Of a DNA stretch of 64,000 bases, positions 1 through 11,330 are shown piece by piece (the stretch's first letter is position 1; each line of letters opens with the position of its first letter). The notes under the pieces were generated by a model. That model ran no database searches, was not told the DNA's origin, and saw only the letters and a program-made list of their open reading frames with translations. The translations under genes and the position numbers were made by a program. The stretch spans positions 217,423,679 through 217,487,678 of the forward strand of contig CM055265.1 of the NCBI GenBank assembly GCA_029237695.1, given 5' to 3'. This stretch comes from Conchocele bisecta. Taxonomy: Eukaryota; Mollusca; Bivalvia; Lucinida; Thyasiridae.

Positions 1-1720
1 TGCTATCCACTGACAGAATCCACCTACTTCATTGATTCCCACTAGTCCAGGTGGTAGATCATGGACCGAATGGCTAATAACAACAGATCTCTCAAATGCC
101 ATAACCTATGTATATGATGCACTTAGACCAAGAGAAGAGAGAACATCAAGAAGCACCCGCGATCGTGTTGATTGATGAATAAAAAGGCCAACAGAGAGCA
201 TCAATGGCGATATGTATGTTTTGTCACTAACAGCATTCATTATTACGTGACACATAGCTGTTTGCAAAAGTCTCTTCTTCTCTTTAGCAGAAGAACTACG
301 CGAATCAATGAATATAGTTTTTACGAGTTCTTTCAAAGTATTGGGAACAGTCGACTCCAACCTGTCTATATTCACTTCTGATGGTGCTGGATACACATCC
401 GGTGGTTGGTCCAGATAGTGAAGGTCGTGCTTTATGATGGATCCAAGCGTTTGTGTGAGTTTAATGTTTTCGCTATCTCCAACTCCGTTAGCAGCTGCTT
501 CATCAAATAATTCATGCAATATCGTGGCCGCCCGTTTCATTAATGTCACTATATTCATTTTCCCATCCAGTTCTGCCACAGTCACATCGCTACCGAAATG
601 TACAAGAAGACGACGTTTTATATGTGATGTACTGTATGCTGGAACGTCTGTTGGTAAGTAAGAGGACATCTGCGTTCGTAAATCAGCAAGTGTAATTTGG
701 CAGTTCCGCTGTTCACATTCCTCGAGCTAGTCGCACAATAAACAAAATGCTTCATCATTTAGAGCGTCAAGGTTCCTGACATTGGCATTAGTTTACCACG
801 CCACTGTATGTAATGTTCCTGTTTGACATGAATGTCTGCATGCACTTTCTATGATAATGTGCTTCTACAGCACGGAGATCGCCGGCAAACATTATTCTGC
901 CTTTCACGTTCATCGCGAGGACATCTGTCCCGTTTGTTACAAACTTCCATCAGACTGTCCTGAATTACACTTCTTTTATCTTTGTTCATAATTTCGACAC
1001 TGCTTATTTTGGAAAAGCATCCAGGATTTTGTCGAGCACCAGTAATGTCAAGTTCCTCCGCACATATTAGACAATGTGTTGGATAGTCATACCAGGGGCG
1101 TAGCCAGGGACAAATTTCTGATACGCACACATATTAAATGGTCGACCTAGCGATGTGAGGGAGAGTGCTAGGGGGGTCCGGGGGCATGCCCCCCCCCCGT
1201 ATTTTTTTTGAAACGGAGATCCTATCTAACGCGTTTTCCTGCATTATTTACGGCACCATTTGTTTGTAATCGACATGTACGTTTGATACAAAATGAGTTC
1301 TGTTCCAGACTCAATAGCAACCCCCACCCCCACCACCCTCAAGATTTTATTGCATATTTCGAAAAATAAGCCTTTTTTTAATTGTGTTTTCTCATACGCA
1401 CGTGCGTACGTGCGTATGCCTGGCTACGCCACTGCATACGGTATCTTACATGTATCTGACGCACGTGTGAATACTTGTGCAGACATATTTCCATGCTTTT
1501 CATAACTGGATAATGGAGACAGTACATTCCGTTGATGCGTATAATGCCTGTAACAATGTGTATGTACATGAATCTCTCCTTGTGAAGACAATATTTCGTT
1601 AAGTCCATCCTGCCTTGTTGTTGAACATTCAATTAATGTCGCCCGCCCCTTTGCACCCACACACCTATCAGCTTTACTACTGGAATCGCCGCACAATACG
1701 CACGTGTTGTCCATATCCAT
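1..1720 (-). pseudogene. Broken cysteine-rich, transposon-associated gene
   Basis: A decayed coding region running leftwards out of the window. The N-terminal part (from an ATG at 1720, possibly upstream at 1744) has spaced cysteine and histidine pairs (CVLCG, THCYRHYTH), and a second pair (CLICAEE) follows. Further on come the segment AGDLRAVEAHYHRKC and a long helical stretch at 669-109, ending at the left edge with FCQWIA. This order (cysteine-rich head, then DLxAxEAxYHxxC, then a Q-F/W-hydrophobic-A segment) matches uncharacterised proteins I associate with repeat-rich mollusc and cnidarian genomes, probably carried by mobile elements. No function is known to me. Damage: a MITE at 1093-1434, a frameshift near 888, another near 790, and in-frame stops near 732 (TAG) and at 106-108. 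Translation is otherwise continuous, so the decay is recent. An alternative is a non-functional copy of a host gene. Confidence 0.7.
1093..1434. mobile_element. MITE with GGCGTAGCCAGG ends
   Basis: A non-coding 342-bp element with inverted ends CAGGGGCGTAGCCAGG and CCTGGCTACGCCACTG. It is flanked by the 5-bp direct repeat CATAC (1088-1092 and 1435-1439). It contains the G-rich motif GGGGGTCCGGGGGCATGCC and a C run. It sits inside the pseudogene. Removing the element and one CATAC leaves the reading frame of the host sequence continuous, which confirms the boundaries. Confidence 0.88.
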
Positions 1721-1744
1721 GACGAGTTGTTCATTTGTGGCCAC

Positions 1745-3344
1745 GTTGTAGTACTATATCTGTAAATATATGAAAGCGTAAAATGATTAATGAATCTGAC
1801 AATATCATTGCTTAGAGCATGGGGTTCTTGTACACTTGAATAACTAGTAAGGTATAGTTTCTCTGATCGAGTATATGTATATAGGCATATATGCTATATT
1901 GGTTCCAACTTAGGTATGACACCACCTGTGGTATGGGTGAATTTGACTGTGTATGGCAATTGCACCGAAGAATGGCGTTTGATGTTTATAAATGAAGGGT
2001 CTCTCTCTCTCCCTCTGTCTCCCTCTGTCACTGCTTTTGTTTTCTTATGTTGGCCATACCCATAAGCCCATAAGCCGTATGTACCCGTGGGCTGCGTGTA
2101 TCTTGATATGTGGAAGGCAGACGTCTTCTGACAAGCCCCGGTCGAATAGTTCGTTGGTAGTCCATTACAAACGATTTAAATGTAAAATTCGGTTGAAAAT
2201 CTTATTACAAATATAAGGTCGAATCTTGTAAATTGCCTTCCATACATTTTAAAAATGGACGGAAATTCGCTACAACTTTTATTTATTGTTTACATTTTTT
2301 TAATCATTTACAATATCTACATATATTGCATTATAGAATTTAAAACAATTGTTTCAATTTAGGCACATTTTAAATGAAAAGTATGTATTTTTCAGCGTTA
2401 TTATAAATAACCACGGAAACACATGACATGCAAATAAAGCGTCTGCAAAGTTGATATTTTGATATATCTACAAAGAATAAAGCAACCTGATCAGAACATT
2501 GTGATTAATAATAACAATTCTCACCACGAGTTCTTATCTCGCTGCAATAAATACGCCGCTTGTCCCACAGAAACCGGGGTAGATATTTTTTATTTTGTTG
2601 TTGTTGTTGTTGTTGTCGTCTTCGTGAATCGACCATCGTGAATACTTGTGTATGGTGGCTTATACGGACAATCAGTAACGTATATACACACATATAATTC
2701 ATGATTATAAATCATGTACAGTATCAGCATGCCTATCTAACGTGGAAATGAAGACATACTTGAACGAAACCATAATTACTGTAAGCTGTGCGTGTGGAGT
2801 AAATGTATATATGAATACTTTTATATTAATTGGAATCGTCGTTTATTGTGATATTGATATAAAAAAACGTCAACTAGTGTTAGTATGCGTTTCATAAGTA
2901 CACATATGTGCATCATCCACGGCTAAGTGAGCTCCAACATATGTATGAAGACACATGATATTGTAACATAATTATGTATTTAAATTGAAATAAAGTGGGT
3001 GGGGTAATACATATGCAAATATATATACTTATAACTTTACCTGGTCATATTTATTTTCCAAATACTATATTTATGTGTTATCAGCAGGTCTCACAATAAT
3101 CAAAACACTACAATTATCACTTTCAAGTGAATCATTTAGACAAATGTATGCCAATTATGATATTTTTACTTACATTATTTGATTTTACACCACCTATAAA
3201 ACATTACAAAAAGATGAGGTTCCACATGTGCGATTTTGTGCGAATTTGTTTTACACATGTAGGATACCCATATGAAGGTTTTGAAACACAAACTTGCTTG
3301 TTATACTAAATGTCTGGGTTCGGCCATATTTACGTCGATTCTTA
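1745..3344. other. AT-rich stretch, no gene seen
   Basis: No coding signal was recognised. It holds a CT-rich run at 1997-2030 and a (TTG)n microsatellite at 2594-2620. The open frames here are short and low in complexity. Confidence 0.5.
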
Positions 3345-3800
3345 CCCACCTATAAATATTGATTTTATTACGAAAAATTGATTTGTCTATGGGATTTAAC
3401 ATGGGGGAAAGGAGGTAGAGGAGCTGTGGGAGGAGAAAAAAACGAAAAAGTTTGGAAATTGACTCCGAAACCTGGTTTGATAGCTTGGAAATGATCTAAG
3501 AAAACAAAAAATTTAAATTTTGAAAATCAAAATCCACTATTTCTGAAATTAGAAAAACTTTCCCATGGTAAATCCCCATAGACATTTTCACAGAGTGAAG
3601 ATGTCTATGGAGATTTAACATGGGGAAATTGTTTTTCCGTAACAAGATGAATATTGTACCAAATTTCACGAAATAAAACGAAGGCTCATTCTTAAATTTT
3701 GATAAAATTATTATTAAAAAATCATTATCGAAAGAAAATATTGTTTTTGCATAGTTTGTATGGCCGTAAAATTTGGGCAGCTTTCGTGAAACAGACAGTA
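3345..3800 (+). mobile_element. Palindromic MITE family A, left end missing
   Basis: It contains the family A core (ATTTAACATGGGG beside ATGTCTATGG.GATTTAACATGG) and the right end AAATTTGGGCAGCTTTCGTG followed by AAACAGACAGTA. The same blocks recur at 15464-16012 and 42251-44254. The left terminal repeat is absent, so this is a truncated copy. It is non-coding. Confidence 0.7.
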
Positions 3801-4298
3801 GTCTGAGTGTACGACTTGTTGCCCGCTGAAGACACTTTGATTACCGTTGTACACGTGCTTGTTTTATATGGCCTTACATGGCTACATTTTAACGCGCATG
3901 CTCTGATCTACTCGGGTGTTATTTGGCTATCATATTTGTATTTGTAATTAAGTCGAGCTAATATAAAGTTAAGCGTCAGAGGTGTAACATACATACCGAT
4001 GTTATATTCGCGGTGATGTGGGTGTGGGTGAGTGGGTTGCGGAAGGGAGGGGTGGTGAATGGCTTCGGACGACGTTGGTGCCGCTTGGTTGAATACTAAA
4101 TGTAAGTGAAAACTGTTTTCAAGGGTAGTTTTCATTTTAGGAAATATTCTTGAAATTGTGTCTGTGTAAAATGTCTTGCGATTGACGATTGTCTCGTCTA
4201 TGTACTCGACAAGCCTCCGGCAGTATATCACACAGCACCGTGAAACGTTAAAATATTCTACAAATATAAAACATGGCTATATGAATATTTATTGTTGA
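3801..4298. other. No gene seen
   Basis: Unique-looking sequence between family A and the CTC microsatellite. Nothing recognised. Confidence 0.4.
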
Positions 4299-4653
4299 AA
4301 GTACAATCCTCCTCCTCCTCCTCCTCCTCCTCCTCCTCCTCCTCAAGTACAATGCTCCTCCTCCTCCTCCTCCTCCTCCTCCTCCTCCTCCCTCCTCCTC
4401 TCTCCCTCCTCCTCCCTCCTCCTCCTCCTCCTCCTCCTCAAGTACAATGCTCCTCCTCCTCCTCCCTCCCTCCTCCTCCTCCTCCCTCCTCCTCCTCCTC
4501 CTCCTCCTCCTCCCTCCCTCCTCCTCCCTCCCTCCTCCTCTCTCCCTCCTCCTCCACCTCCCCTCCTCACTCCTTCCTCCTCCTCAAGTACAATGCTCCT
4601 CCTCCTCCTCCCTCCTCCTCCTCCTCCTCCTCCTCCTCCTCCTCCTCCTTCAT
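4299..4653. repeat. CTC/TCC microsatellite with spacer motif
   Basis: Long runs of CTC with occasional CCTC and CTCTCC variants, punctuated by AGTACAATG at about 4299, 4346, 4441 and 4586. The polyserine, polyleucine and polyproline frames read through it are compositional artefacts. Confidence 0.95.
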
Positions 4654-5042
4654 CATCAGCAGCAACAGCAACAATAGCATATTCTATTCTGTGAATTACA
4701 AATTGTATTCGTGCATGTCGTTTTCCAGTCTTTACGTTTGTAGTACGTTTTTACGTTAATTGAAGTGCGGTTTTTACGTTTGTATTTGAAAAGTTAAGTA
4801 TTACATCTATCGCACAATTTCGCAACCAAAACGCCAACAAATGTGAAACGTTTTACGTTTGTAGGCGTTTCTACGTTTAACGGTGCTACATATTTCCACA
4901 TCATTTACGGACTTATCATGTTCTTATGAATAATCATGCGAGAACATTTGCTATTCGATATACGTTTATGTATGTAAAACGGTTTACATACCCGTTAGTT
5001 ATTCATCACGTGCACTCAATGTATCATCTGTTGCCGCTATTC
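4654..5042. other. ACGTTT-rich spacer
   Basis: The words TTTTACGTTTGTA and GTTTTTACGTT recur several times between 4730 and 4875, suggesting a decayed short tandem repeat. No gene was seen. Confidence 0.4.
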
Positions 5043-5120
5043 CTTATACCATGCTCCATTAAAGTATCACATTATTTTAAGCTTAGCTTAATGTGATGCT
5101 TCAATGGAGCAGTGTATAAG
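5043..5120. mobile_element. Short foldback element (TGCTCCATT arms)
   Basis: An imperfect palindrome. Left arm TTATACCATGCTCCATT then AAGTATCACATT; right arm AATGTGATGCTTCAATGG then AGCAGTGTATAAG. The loop contains AAGCTTAGCTTA. It is probably a minimal MITE. Confidence 0.65.
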
Positions 5121-5561
5121 AAATATGCTAACAAAACAAAACGGTGTCTCTCACATAAAGCAGGAAATATTAGTAGCGTCATTAACAGACTTTAAGGAGT
5201 CCAACTTTGCACTATGTGACTTAGCGAGACCACTATATAAACTACACCGACACGCACCGTCCACCCGCCCACTGGCCCGCAACACGAGACATAACATAAT
5301 GGGACATTACACAGTTCCCGACTGGGTGGCCAATAGGAAGTGGCGAGCCTGCTGCGAGTATATACTCCCCACCGGAGTGGGCTGGCCCAGGTATCCGGGA
5401 AATGAACGAGCACCGAATTAACCAGATACTTAATAGCCAATTGTTATGAAGTACTGGTCTGCTGGTAGAACAAATGCCACCAACAAGATATTTACCTATC
5501 GTACACCGCCACCTGAACAGCGGGCTGGAGTAAAACATGGCACGGAGATCTATCGTGACCA

Positions 5562-5640
5562 GTAGCCTATTTCTCCAACATTGCAAAGTATACTTATCTA
5601 GCAAAGTATACTTTGAGGGAGAAATTTTCAATTTAAGGAT
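5562..5640 (+). mobile_element. MITE family B, left-end fragment
   Basis: The sequence GTAGCCTATTTCTCCAACAT, followed by GCAAAGTATACTTATCTAGC and AAAGTATACTTTGAGGGAG, matches the left terminus of the full copies near 35.8 and 47.5 kb. The central palindrome and right end are missing. Confidence 0.75.
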
Positions 5641-8218
5641 ACATTTATTGTCAAGGTCATTACCAAGGTCAGGAATGATCGAGACAAATTGTCTACCCTA
5701 TTATCATATGAACCAAGTATACTTCAATTGTTATGACGTTATGGCCAATATAGCTTGATCTGACGAACGAAAAGTGGTAACAATGCAGTTGAAGTGTAAG
5801 GGATAGGCCAGAGTAGATAAGTACACGTAGTCACTTAATCACTTATAATGTACACTATATTACATGGGGAACACACAGGAATACATGATACATTGATATG
5901 CGAACATCACTATACTGTGCATGATACTATTCAATTACTACAAGGTTATAAGCCAACCGACTGTTATACTTTAACGCAACTTAAAAGCTATAGACGAATA
6001 AACTCAGTATGTGGTATCTCAATGGTCCCGTAGTGGACAATAGTATGAATGCACAAGTACTTTGATGATCGCTAATCAAAGTGAAATAACATACAAGTAC
6101 AACATGACAGAACGAAACATTGGAGGACAAATGACAATCATCTGAGCTACCCCAGTGCTGGCGTATCTCAATATATAGTGGTAACCTCTGAGTATCAAGG
6201 TCCCAAGGTCTGCCTCACCCGCAGTATGAGGTCTAGTCACCAATATGACTATTATCCAACTGCAAGTGGATTAATCCATAAACAATATATGTAGTCTTAC
6301 TACAATCCCTTAGCCATGATATGCCATGATAGGAGTATTACCATACACTATCAAAGTATACATATGTATTGCCTATGCAATGCATTTCCAAAGTATGAAT
6401 GTCATAAGTCAAAGCCGGATGTGGTTACATCACATGATAGTCAATAACGATAATGTTCCGGGAGCTGGTACCGGAAGTAAAGTTCCAAAGGTAGTATTAT
6501 TTCCGGAAATGATGTAAAAATAGATGTAAAAGTGCCTATGGCATCACTCGACTGTAGCAACCCGGATGTGGTGGACCGGATGTAACGTATCCATGGTGAA
6601 TCAATGGGTTGTAATACCGAAGTGGTAGACCGGATGTAAAGTTCCGATATAATACAAAAATGGCGATTATCACGTTGGCTAAGACGCCGGGAAAAGTTTC
6701 ACTTAGGTGACATTCAACTCGGTGGTAGTATAATGATATGATATGTGTGTATGGCGTTTCACTTCACTAATCTATGGCTGTGACTGTCTGCTGAACGCGA
6801 TGTAGCAATCACACACTGCTCTATACAGGCCTGTACCCAGAGCTGCTACACACACTGCGCCAGACAGACGTACGGACACTCGGACGACCTGGTACTCTGC
6901 ACTGACTGGGATCTGCCCTCAACGAGTGGACCAAAACGTCCAATGTGGCTCGCTGGAGCGATCTCAAGAGGTTACAAAAATGAAATGTGTCTCGAATTAC
7001 TGGACGAATACGCACAAACAGACAGACAGACAGACAGGATGCACAACGGACTAAAACGATAATCGAACAACGGCAAATCACAGCTGAAATAAAATGTTGT
7101 AGGTACATACCAAAATCCTCCGTGCCACTGGTGAATACCGTACTATTCTTCTGTTAGGAGAAAATATGTGTCCCACCGACACATAGCGAGACATCGCTTA
7201 TATACGCACCAGTGAAACCACGCACGGAATAATGAATATGCCTACCCCTCGTTCGACATCTCACATAAATATTACAAAACCATGGCTTTTGCCATTTCAC
7301 CCGTGGGTTATATTTGGCATAAATATATGTTCCCACGCCATAAATTCAACCAAACTAGTGTACAGCCCTCGCAGAATAAATACCATCCAACATGGTATAT
7401 CCCACACTACCATAAATCTGCACACTATAGACCCAGATCTCATAATCCGAAATCTACTCGACTGGTCTCGACAATGCGAAGGTCGCTTTTTGGCCCCGCC
7501 AAACCCGTCCATATCGATCCTAGGGGTTGTACACTCAAATGAGAGTGTAGCACATACTAAACTCAAATATCGTGGTCATTTACGGAAATATCACGACACA
7601 AAGCATCACCAGTATGGGATCTGATATATCCGTGTTGGCCAGTACCACGCTATGCTGAAACACTAACCCGTAGCATACATAACAGGGCAGACCATGGTAT
7701 GGTCTGCGCTATATACTGGCTTCACCTACAGAAGGTCCCTTATCTGGTGAACAACTGACACGCGGACAAACTCGGCCGGCACGGATAGTGGACATCCGTA
7801 ATACTAAAAGGGGTCTTTTCCCTAGCGAAACCAGCACACGCAGTCAACGAGTTCTCTACCACACACATGCATAGTCTGTGGCAAACATGGCGTGACATCA
7901 GTAAAACATTGCCCATAAAATGGACGTGTATTTAAATCAGCAAAAAGGACACACATACGCGTATTTCCACGCGTATTTCCACCAATACAACATAAGCCCC
8001 GTTATTACACGCACATTGTACATGGCAAATGTACATGCTAAATCACAGGTATGTAAAAAGCACAGGTGTGTGAAATCACAGGTATGTGGAATCACAGGTA
8101 TGTGAAATCAATAGTACGCACAACAATACAACACAGTACCACACATCACAAATATACAATTATACGGAAATCCGGAATGTACAAGAATTCACGTGTCACG
8201 CGACATTTATTAAAACAA
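5641..8218. other. No gene seen; short tandem repeats
   Basis: Contains an (ACAG)n run at 7018-7040, a small palindrome GCAGACCATGGTATGGTCTGC-like at about 7684-7706, and four copies of an ATCACAGGTATGTG-type unit at 8041-8110. A 130-codon open frame on + at 7232-7624 starts with ATG but has no recognisable domain, and its composition is not protein-like. Confidence 0.4.
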
Positions 8219-8428
8219 ATTATACTGAATTTATTACATTATCACTGCCATTTTGGCTGTGATAATGTAATACATTCAGTATAATAATTCTGCATACCTT
8301 CAATCATCAAATACATGCAGTCGTTAGTTCTATATGAAATAATGCATTTCGGGAAAAATAAATGATTACTCCCTTAAAGTATACTTTGCAAGATAAGTAT
8401 GCTTTGCAATGTTGATGAAATCTGCTAC
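8219..8428 (+). mobile_element. MITE family B, left-truncated copy
   Basis: The central hairpin (ATTACATTATCAC, TGCCATTTTGGC, GTGATAATGTAAT) and the right end (AAAGTATACTTTGC, TTGATGAAATCTGCTAC) agree with the copies at 35753 and 47528. The left 90 bp are absent. Confidence 0.8.
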
Positions 8429-8893
8429 AAGTACACTACAGACACGACAATGTGTTATGGTATCTCTGTACAAGCTACACGTGTAGTTCTGAGGGATGGA
8501 ATCGTTTAGAAATCGATCCGTAAATAGCACACAAGTTGCATAAAATGCTTGATTTTGAATTTGTAAATCTGCATTCGAATGCAATCTCTGATTCAGACCC
8601 ATTAGCGAGATTAGAGAACATTATCGGAATCATAGGTGAGAGTTGAGGACACTCAGGGAAAGCATATTATCACTGTATCAACAACCTCTCACAGCTAATA
8701 CGTGCAGTAAATATGTATACAAGGAACATTTGACTATCAGATTAGTTGTTCCCATCACCTGTAGTTTTATGTCAGTTACAAACTAAGGTAGTAGGAAAGA
8801 ACATGTACTTATTATGTTGCGTCCTCTCATCGATGGATGATTGTCTGCAAAAGTATGAATTGAGGAGCTCCGTATTTTTCAATATGCGTATTT

Positions 8894-9314
8894 CAAGGTG
8901 TATGATCACGTGGTAATAACAACAACAACAACAAGTACTGAAATTTCCAGAATCCATCTGATTCAAAGTATGTATTCTTGTATAGTGTCCTTATTACGTA
9001 ACGGATTTTGATGAAATATGGCGCATCAAACGCGTGTTGTTAAGCTGCATTTGGTGGTCTCTGTATTATCGTCCAAACTTCTGTCGTTTTTGCAAAGAAT
9101 CGATTTCCGTGTCTACCGACACGGAAATCGATTCTTCGCAAAAACGACATAAGTATGTGCCAAACACACTGGACCACCAAACGCAGCTCATGAAGACGCG
9201 TTTGCTGCGCCATATTTCATCAAAATCCGTTGCATATTAAGGAAAATATCAAATAATACTTACTTTGGAGTGGGCGACGTTGTTGTTGTTGTAACCACGT
9301 GATCATGCACCTTG
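8894..9314. mobile_element. Palindromic MITE family C, copy 1 (full)
   Basis: Ends CAAGGTGTATGATCACGTGG and CCACGTGATCATGCACCTTG. Each arm runs through an (AAC)n tract, TGATGAAATATGGCGCATCA and ATTTGGTGGTC to the core palindrome, TCGTTTTTGC.AAGAATCGAT then TTCCGTGTC and its complement. The two arms are similar but not identical near the ends: one carries TTCCAGAATCCATCTGATTC, the other GGAGTGGGCGACG. No transposase is present. Confidence 0.9.
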
Positions 9315-9608
9315 TTATTGTCGTTGATTTGTTTCTATTAAGTTGTTCCTATGTTCCAGTTTACATTTACGTAAGAGATTTGTAACTTCGTTTCTTGTTT
9401 TCCTAAAGTTTGTCCACGTGTTTTCGTTGTTGTTAGTTTTAGCTTTTTTATGTATTCTGTTTAGTTTTCTAATTAATCGGCGAAATTATTATTGAACCAT
9501 GGAATATCATTTGGTCGAATAGTTACCAGTTTGTTACGAATATAATTGGTTGCTGCATCTGCAATTGTATTGGATATATTATTTGCTATATAATGTTTAG
9601 TGTCTTTT

Positions 9609-9709
9609 GATATCAAGTTTATCAGGCAAGGCTAGGAAACGCGTAGGAATTTCGAGGCTTGCCGAGGAATTCCTACCGTTTCCGAGCCAAGCCTGATAAA
9701 CGTGATATC
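9609..9709. mobile_element. Foldback element family K, copy 1
   Basis: A 100-bp hairpin bounded by GATATC. Left arm TTTATCAGGCAAGGCTAGGA then AACGCGTAGGAATT; right arm is its complement with AATTCCTACCGTTTCCGAGC. A second copy lies at 60854-60955. Confidence 0.85.
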
Positions 9710-10221
9710 AAACGACATCAGCATGGTATTGTATTTATCAGGTGATGTTTTTGGCAACATAATGATCAATTATGACGTTTTTTTCGTTGAAAAGAATGCG
9801 GTCTTTCCACTGACGTAATTCGGTAACGTCATCAGATGCTGTTCGACCAATGAAACATCAGTTTCCAAGTTGTTGTAACCCGGATATTCGTATCAGGTCA
9901 ATGCCTGGCACAGCAAGATGTTATCAGTCAGTACGTATTCGACCAATACAAAGCTCGTTACCTGATAAAATATGTTATTCATTCCGTACGTATCAGGCCA
10001 ATGCAACGCGTGTTACCCGATATATGCGTATATACAGTAAACAGCCACCGGGCACATACCTGGGTAATCTCGTCTACGGGTTCAAAATGATGCAATGGAA
10101 TGCGTGACGCAGGACGCGGCGCGATATAGGCTAGAGCGCCTAAATATAGCGGCGTCGGAATGTTGAGGCAAATGTCAATTCCCATGTCGAAATGTTGCTA
10201 CCTACAGTTATCTACGTACTA
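9710..10221. other. No gene seen; repeated TATCAGG words
   Basis: Contains several GTATCAGG.CAATGC and TACGTAT words that echo family K termini, which suggests older related insertions. Nothing coding was recognised. Confidence 0.35.
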
Positions 10222-10435
10222 CAGTGGAACCTCTCCAAACCGGACACTGGGAGGTACACAGGGTGTCTGATTTAGAGAGGTATCACTGTAAATCAGGTAT
10301 ACAACCACTCCAAAACATGTTTACGTGTTTTACGATCATGAACATACATCCCCATCAGAGATAAATGCCAGTGAAACTCATCAGAATTAGGCACCCATGG
10401 TGTGTGTGTATGCCCGGTTTAGAGAGGTGCCACTG
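10222..10435. mobile_element. pogo/Tigger-like MITE family G, copy 1
   Basis: Inverted ends CAGTGGAACCTCTCCAAACC and GGTTTAGAGAGGTGCCACTG with TA on both sides. The CAGTGGAAC..CCGGACACC terminus and TA target are typical of pogo/Tigger-type elements; the assignment is by motif only. Confidence 0.78.
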
Positions 10436-10814
10436 TAGTACAATGCAGCTAGCCGGTCGGAGTGTGTGTGGCTTTATCTAGCGTATACAGAACAGAATAG
10501 AACATATCTTTATTGTTTAATATCTCAGACGGCAACATGCGTTATATGAGGACATACGCATGGTATAAGTGGCTAAAACGCACATGTACCGACAGCCGGC
10601 GGACAAAGAGGGACATTACATTACCGGCGCCCAGTATAGCTTGGGGTGTCTGATCACTGCATAGTCTTTGGCATTTACAAGTTTTCTGTATTTAAAAAAA
10701 ATGCGAAACGTCATAATGTTTTATGTGCCTATGTTCTGTAAGGCCTATCTTAGTTACATGTGTCTGTCGCTTGTGAAAGTCTTCTGAAATGTTTGGCCAG
10801 TATAAATCCTGATC

Positions 10815-10945
10815 AAATATCACACTCCTGTGGCCTAATTTCGATATATATTGCTTTTTAGAAGCATCATTGTGCTTTATTGTTGGAATGGCGAACCATG
10901 CAGATGCTGATCACGGTGTGTGCATGCACGTGTTGCTAGGATCTA
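10815..10945. repeat. Family H fragment
   Basis: Contains CCTGATCAAATATCACACTC then CTGTGGCCTAATTTCGATAT and AATGGCGAACCATGCAGATG, matching the interior of the family H elements at 24.8 and 31.9 kb. No terminal repeats were found. Confidence 0.6.
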
Positions 10946-10954
10946 CACTGGGTC

Positions 10955-11328
10955 ACAAGTACGAACATTTTATTCGTACGAAGTTTAGTGAAAACGCACC
11001 CATGTTCGTGAAGAATCTACAAGTTGCATGAAGCTGATATAAAAACGCACCCATGTTCGTGAAGAATCTACAAGTTGCAAAAACGCACCCATGTTCGTGA
11101 AGAATATACAAGTTGCATGAAGCTGATATGAAAACGCACCCATGTTCGTGAAGAATCTACAAGTTGCATGAAGCTGATATCAGCTTCATGCAACTTGTAG
11201 ATTCTTCACGAACATGGGTGCGTATATCAGCTTCATGCAACTTGTAGATTCTTCACGAACATGGGTGCGTTTTCACTAAACTTCGTACTCAGCTTCATGA
11301 AACTTGTAGATTCTTCACGAACATGGGT
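10955..11328. repeat. Palindromic array of a 37-51-bp unit
   Basis: Four forward copies of AACGCACCCATGTTCGTGAA followed by GAATCTACAAGTTGCATGAA and GCTGATAT (starting near 10992, 11043, 11081 and 11132) meet three reverse-complement copies (from about 11181, 11224 and 11291) at a centre near 11180. The array is flanked by family F termini (GTTTAGTGAAAACGC on the left, GTTTTCACTAAACTTCGTAC on the right). No coding content. Confidence 0.88.
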
Positions 11329-11330
11329 GA

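Noticed and set aside
4292..4759. Polyserine/polyleucine/polyproline protein
   Set aside because: Translation of a CTC microsatellite.
10955..11328. Possible CRISPR-like array
   Set aside because: Repeats are adjacent without unique spacers, half are inverted, and the setting is animal DNA.
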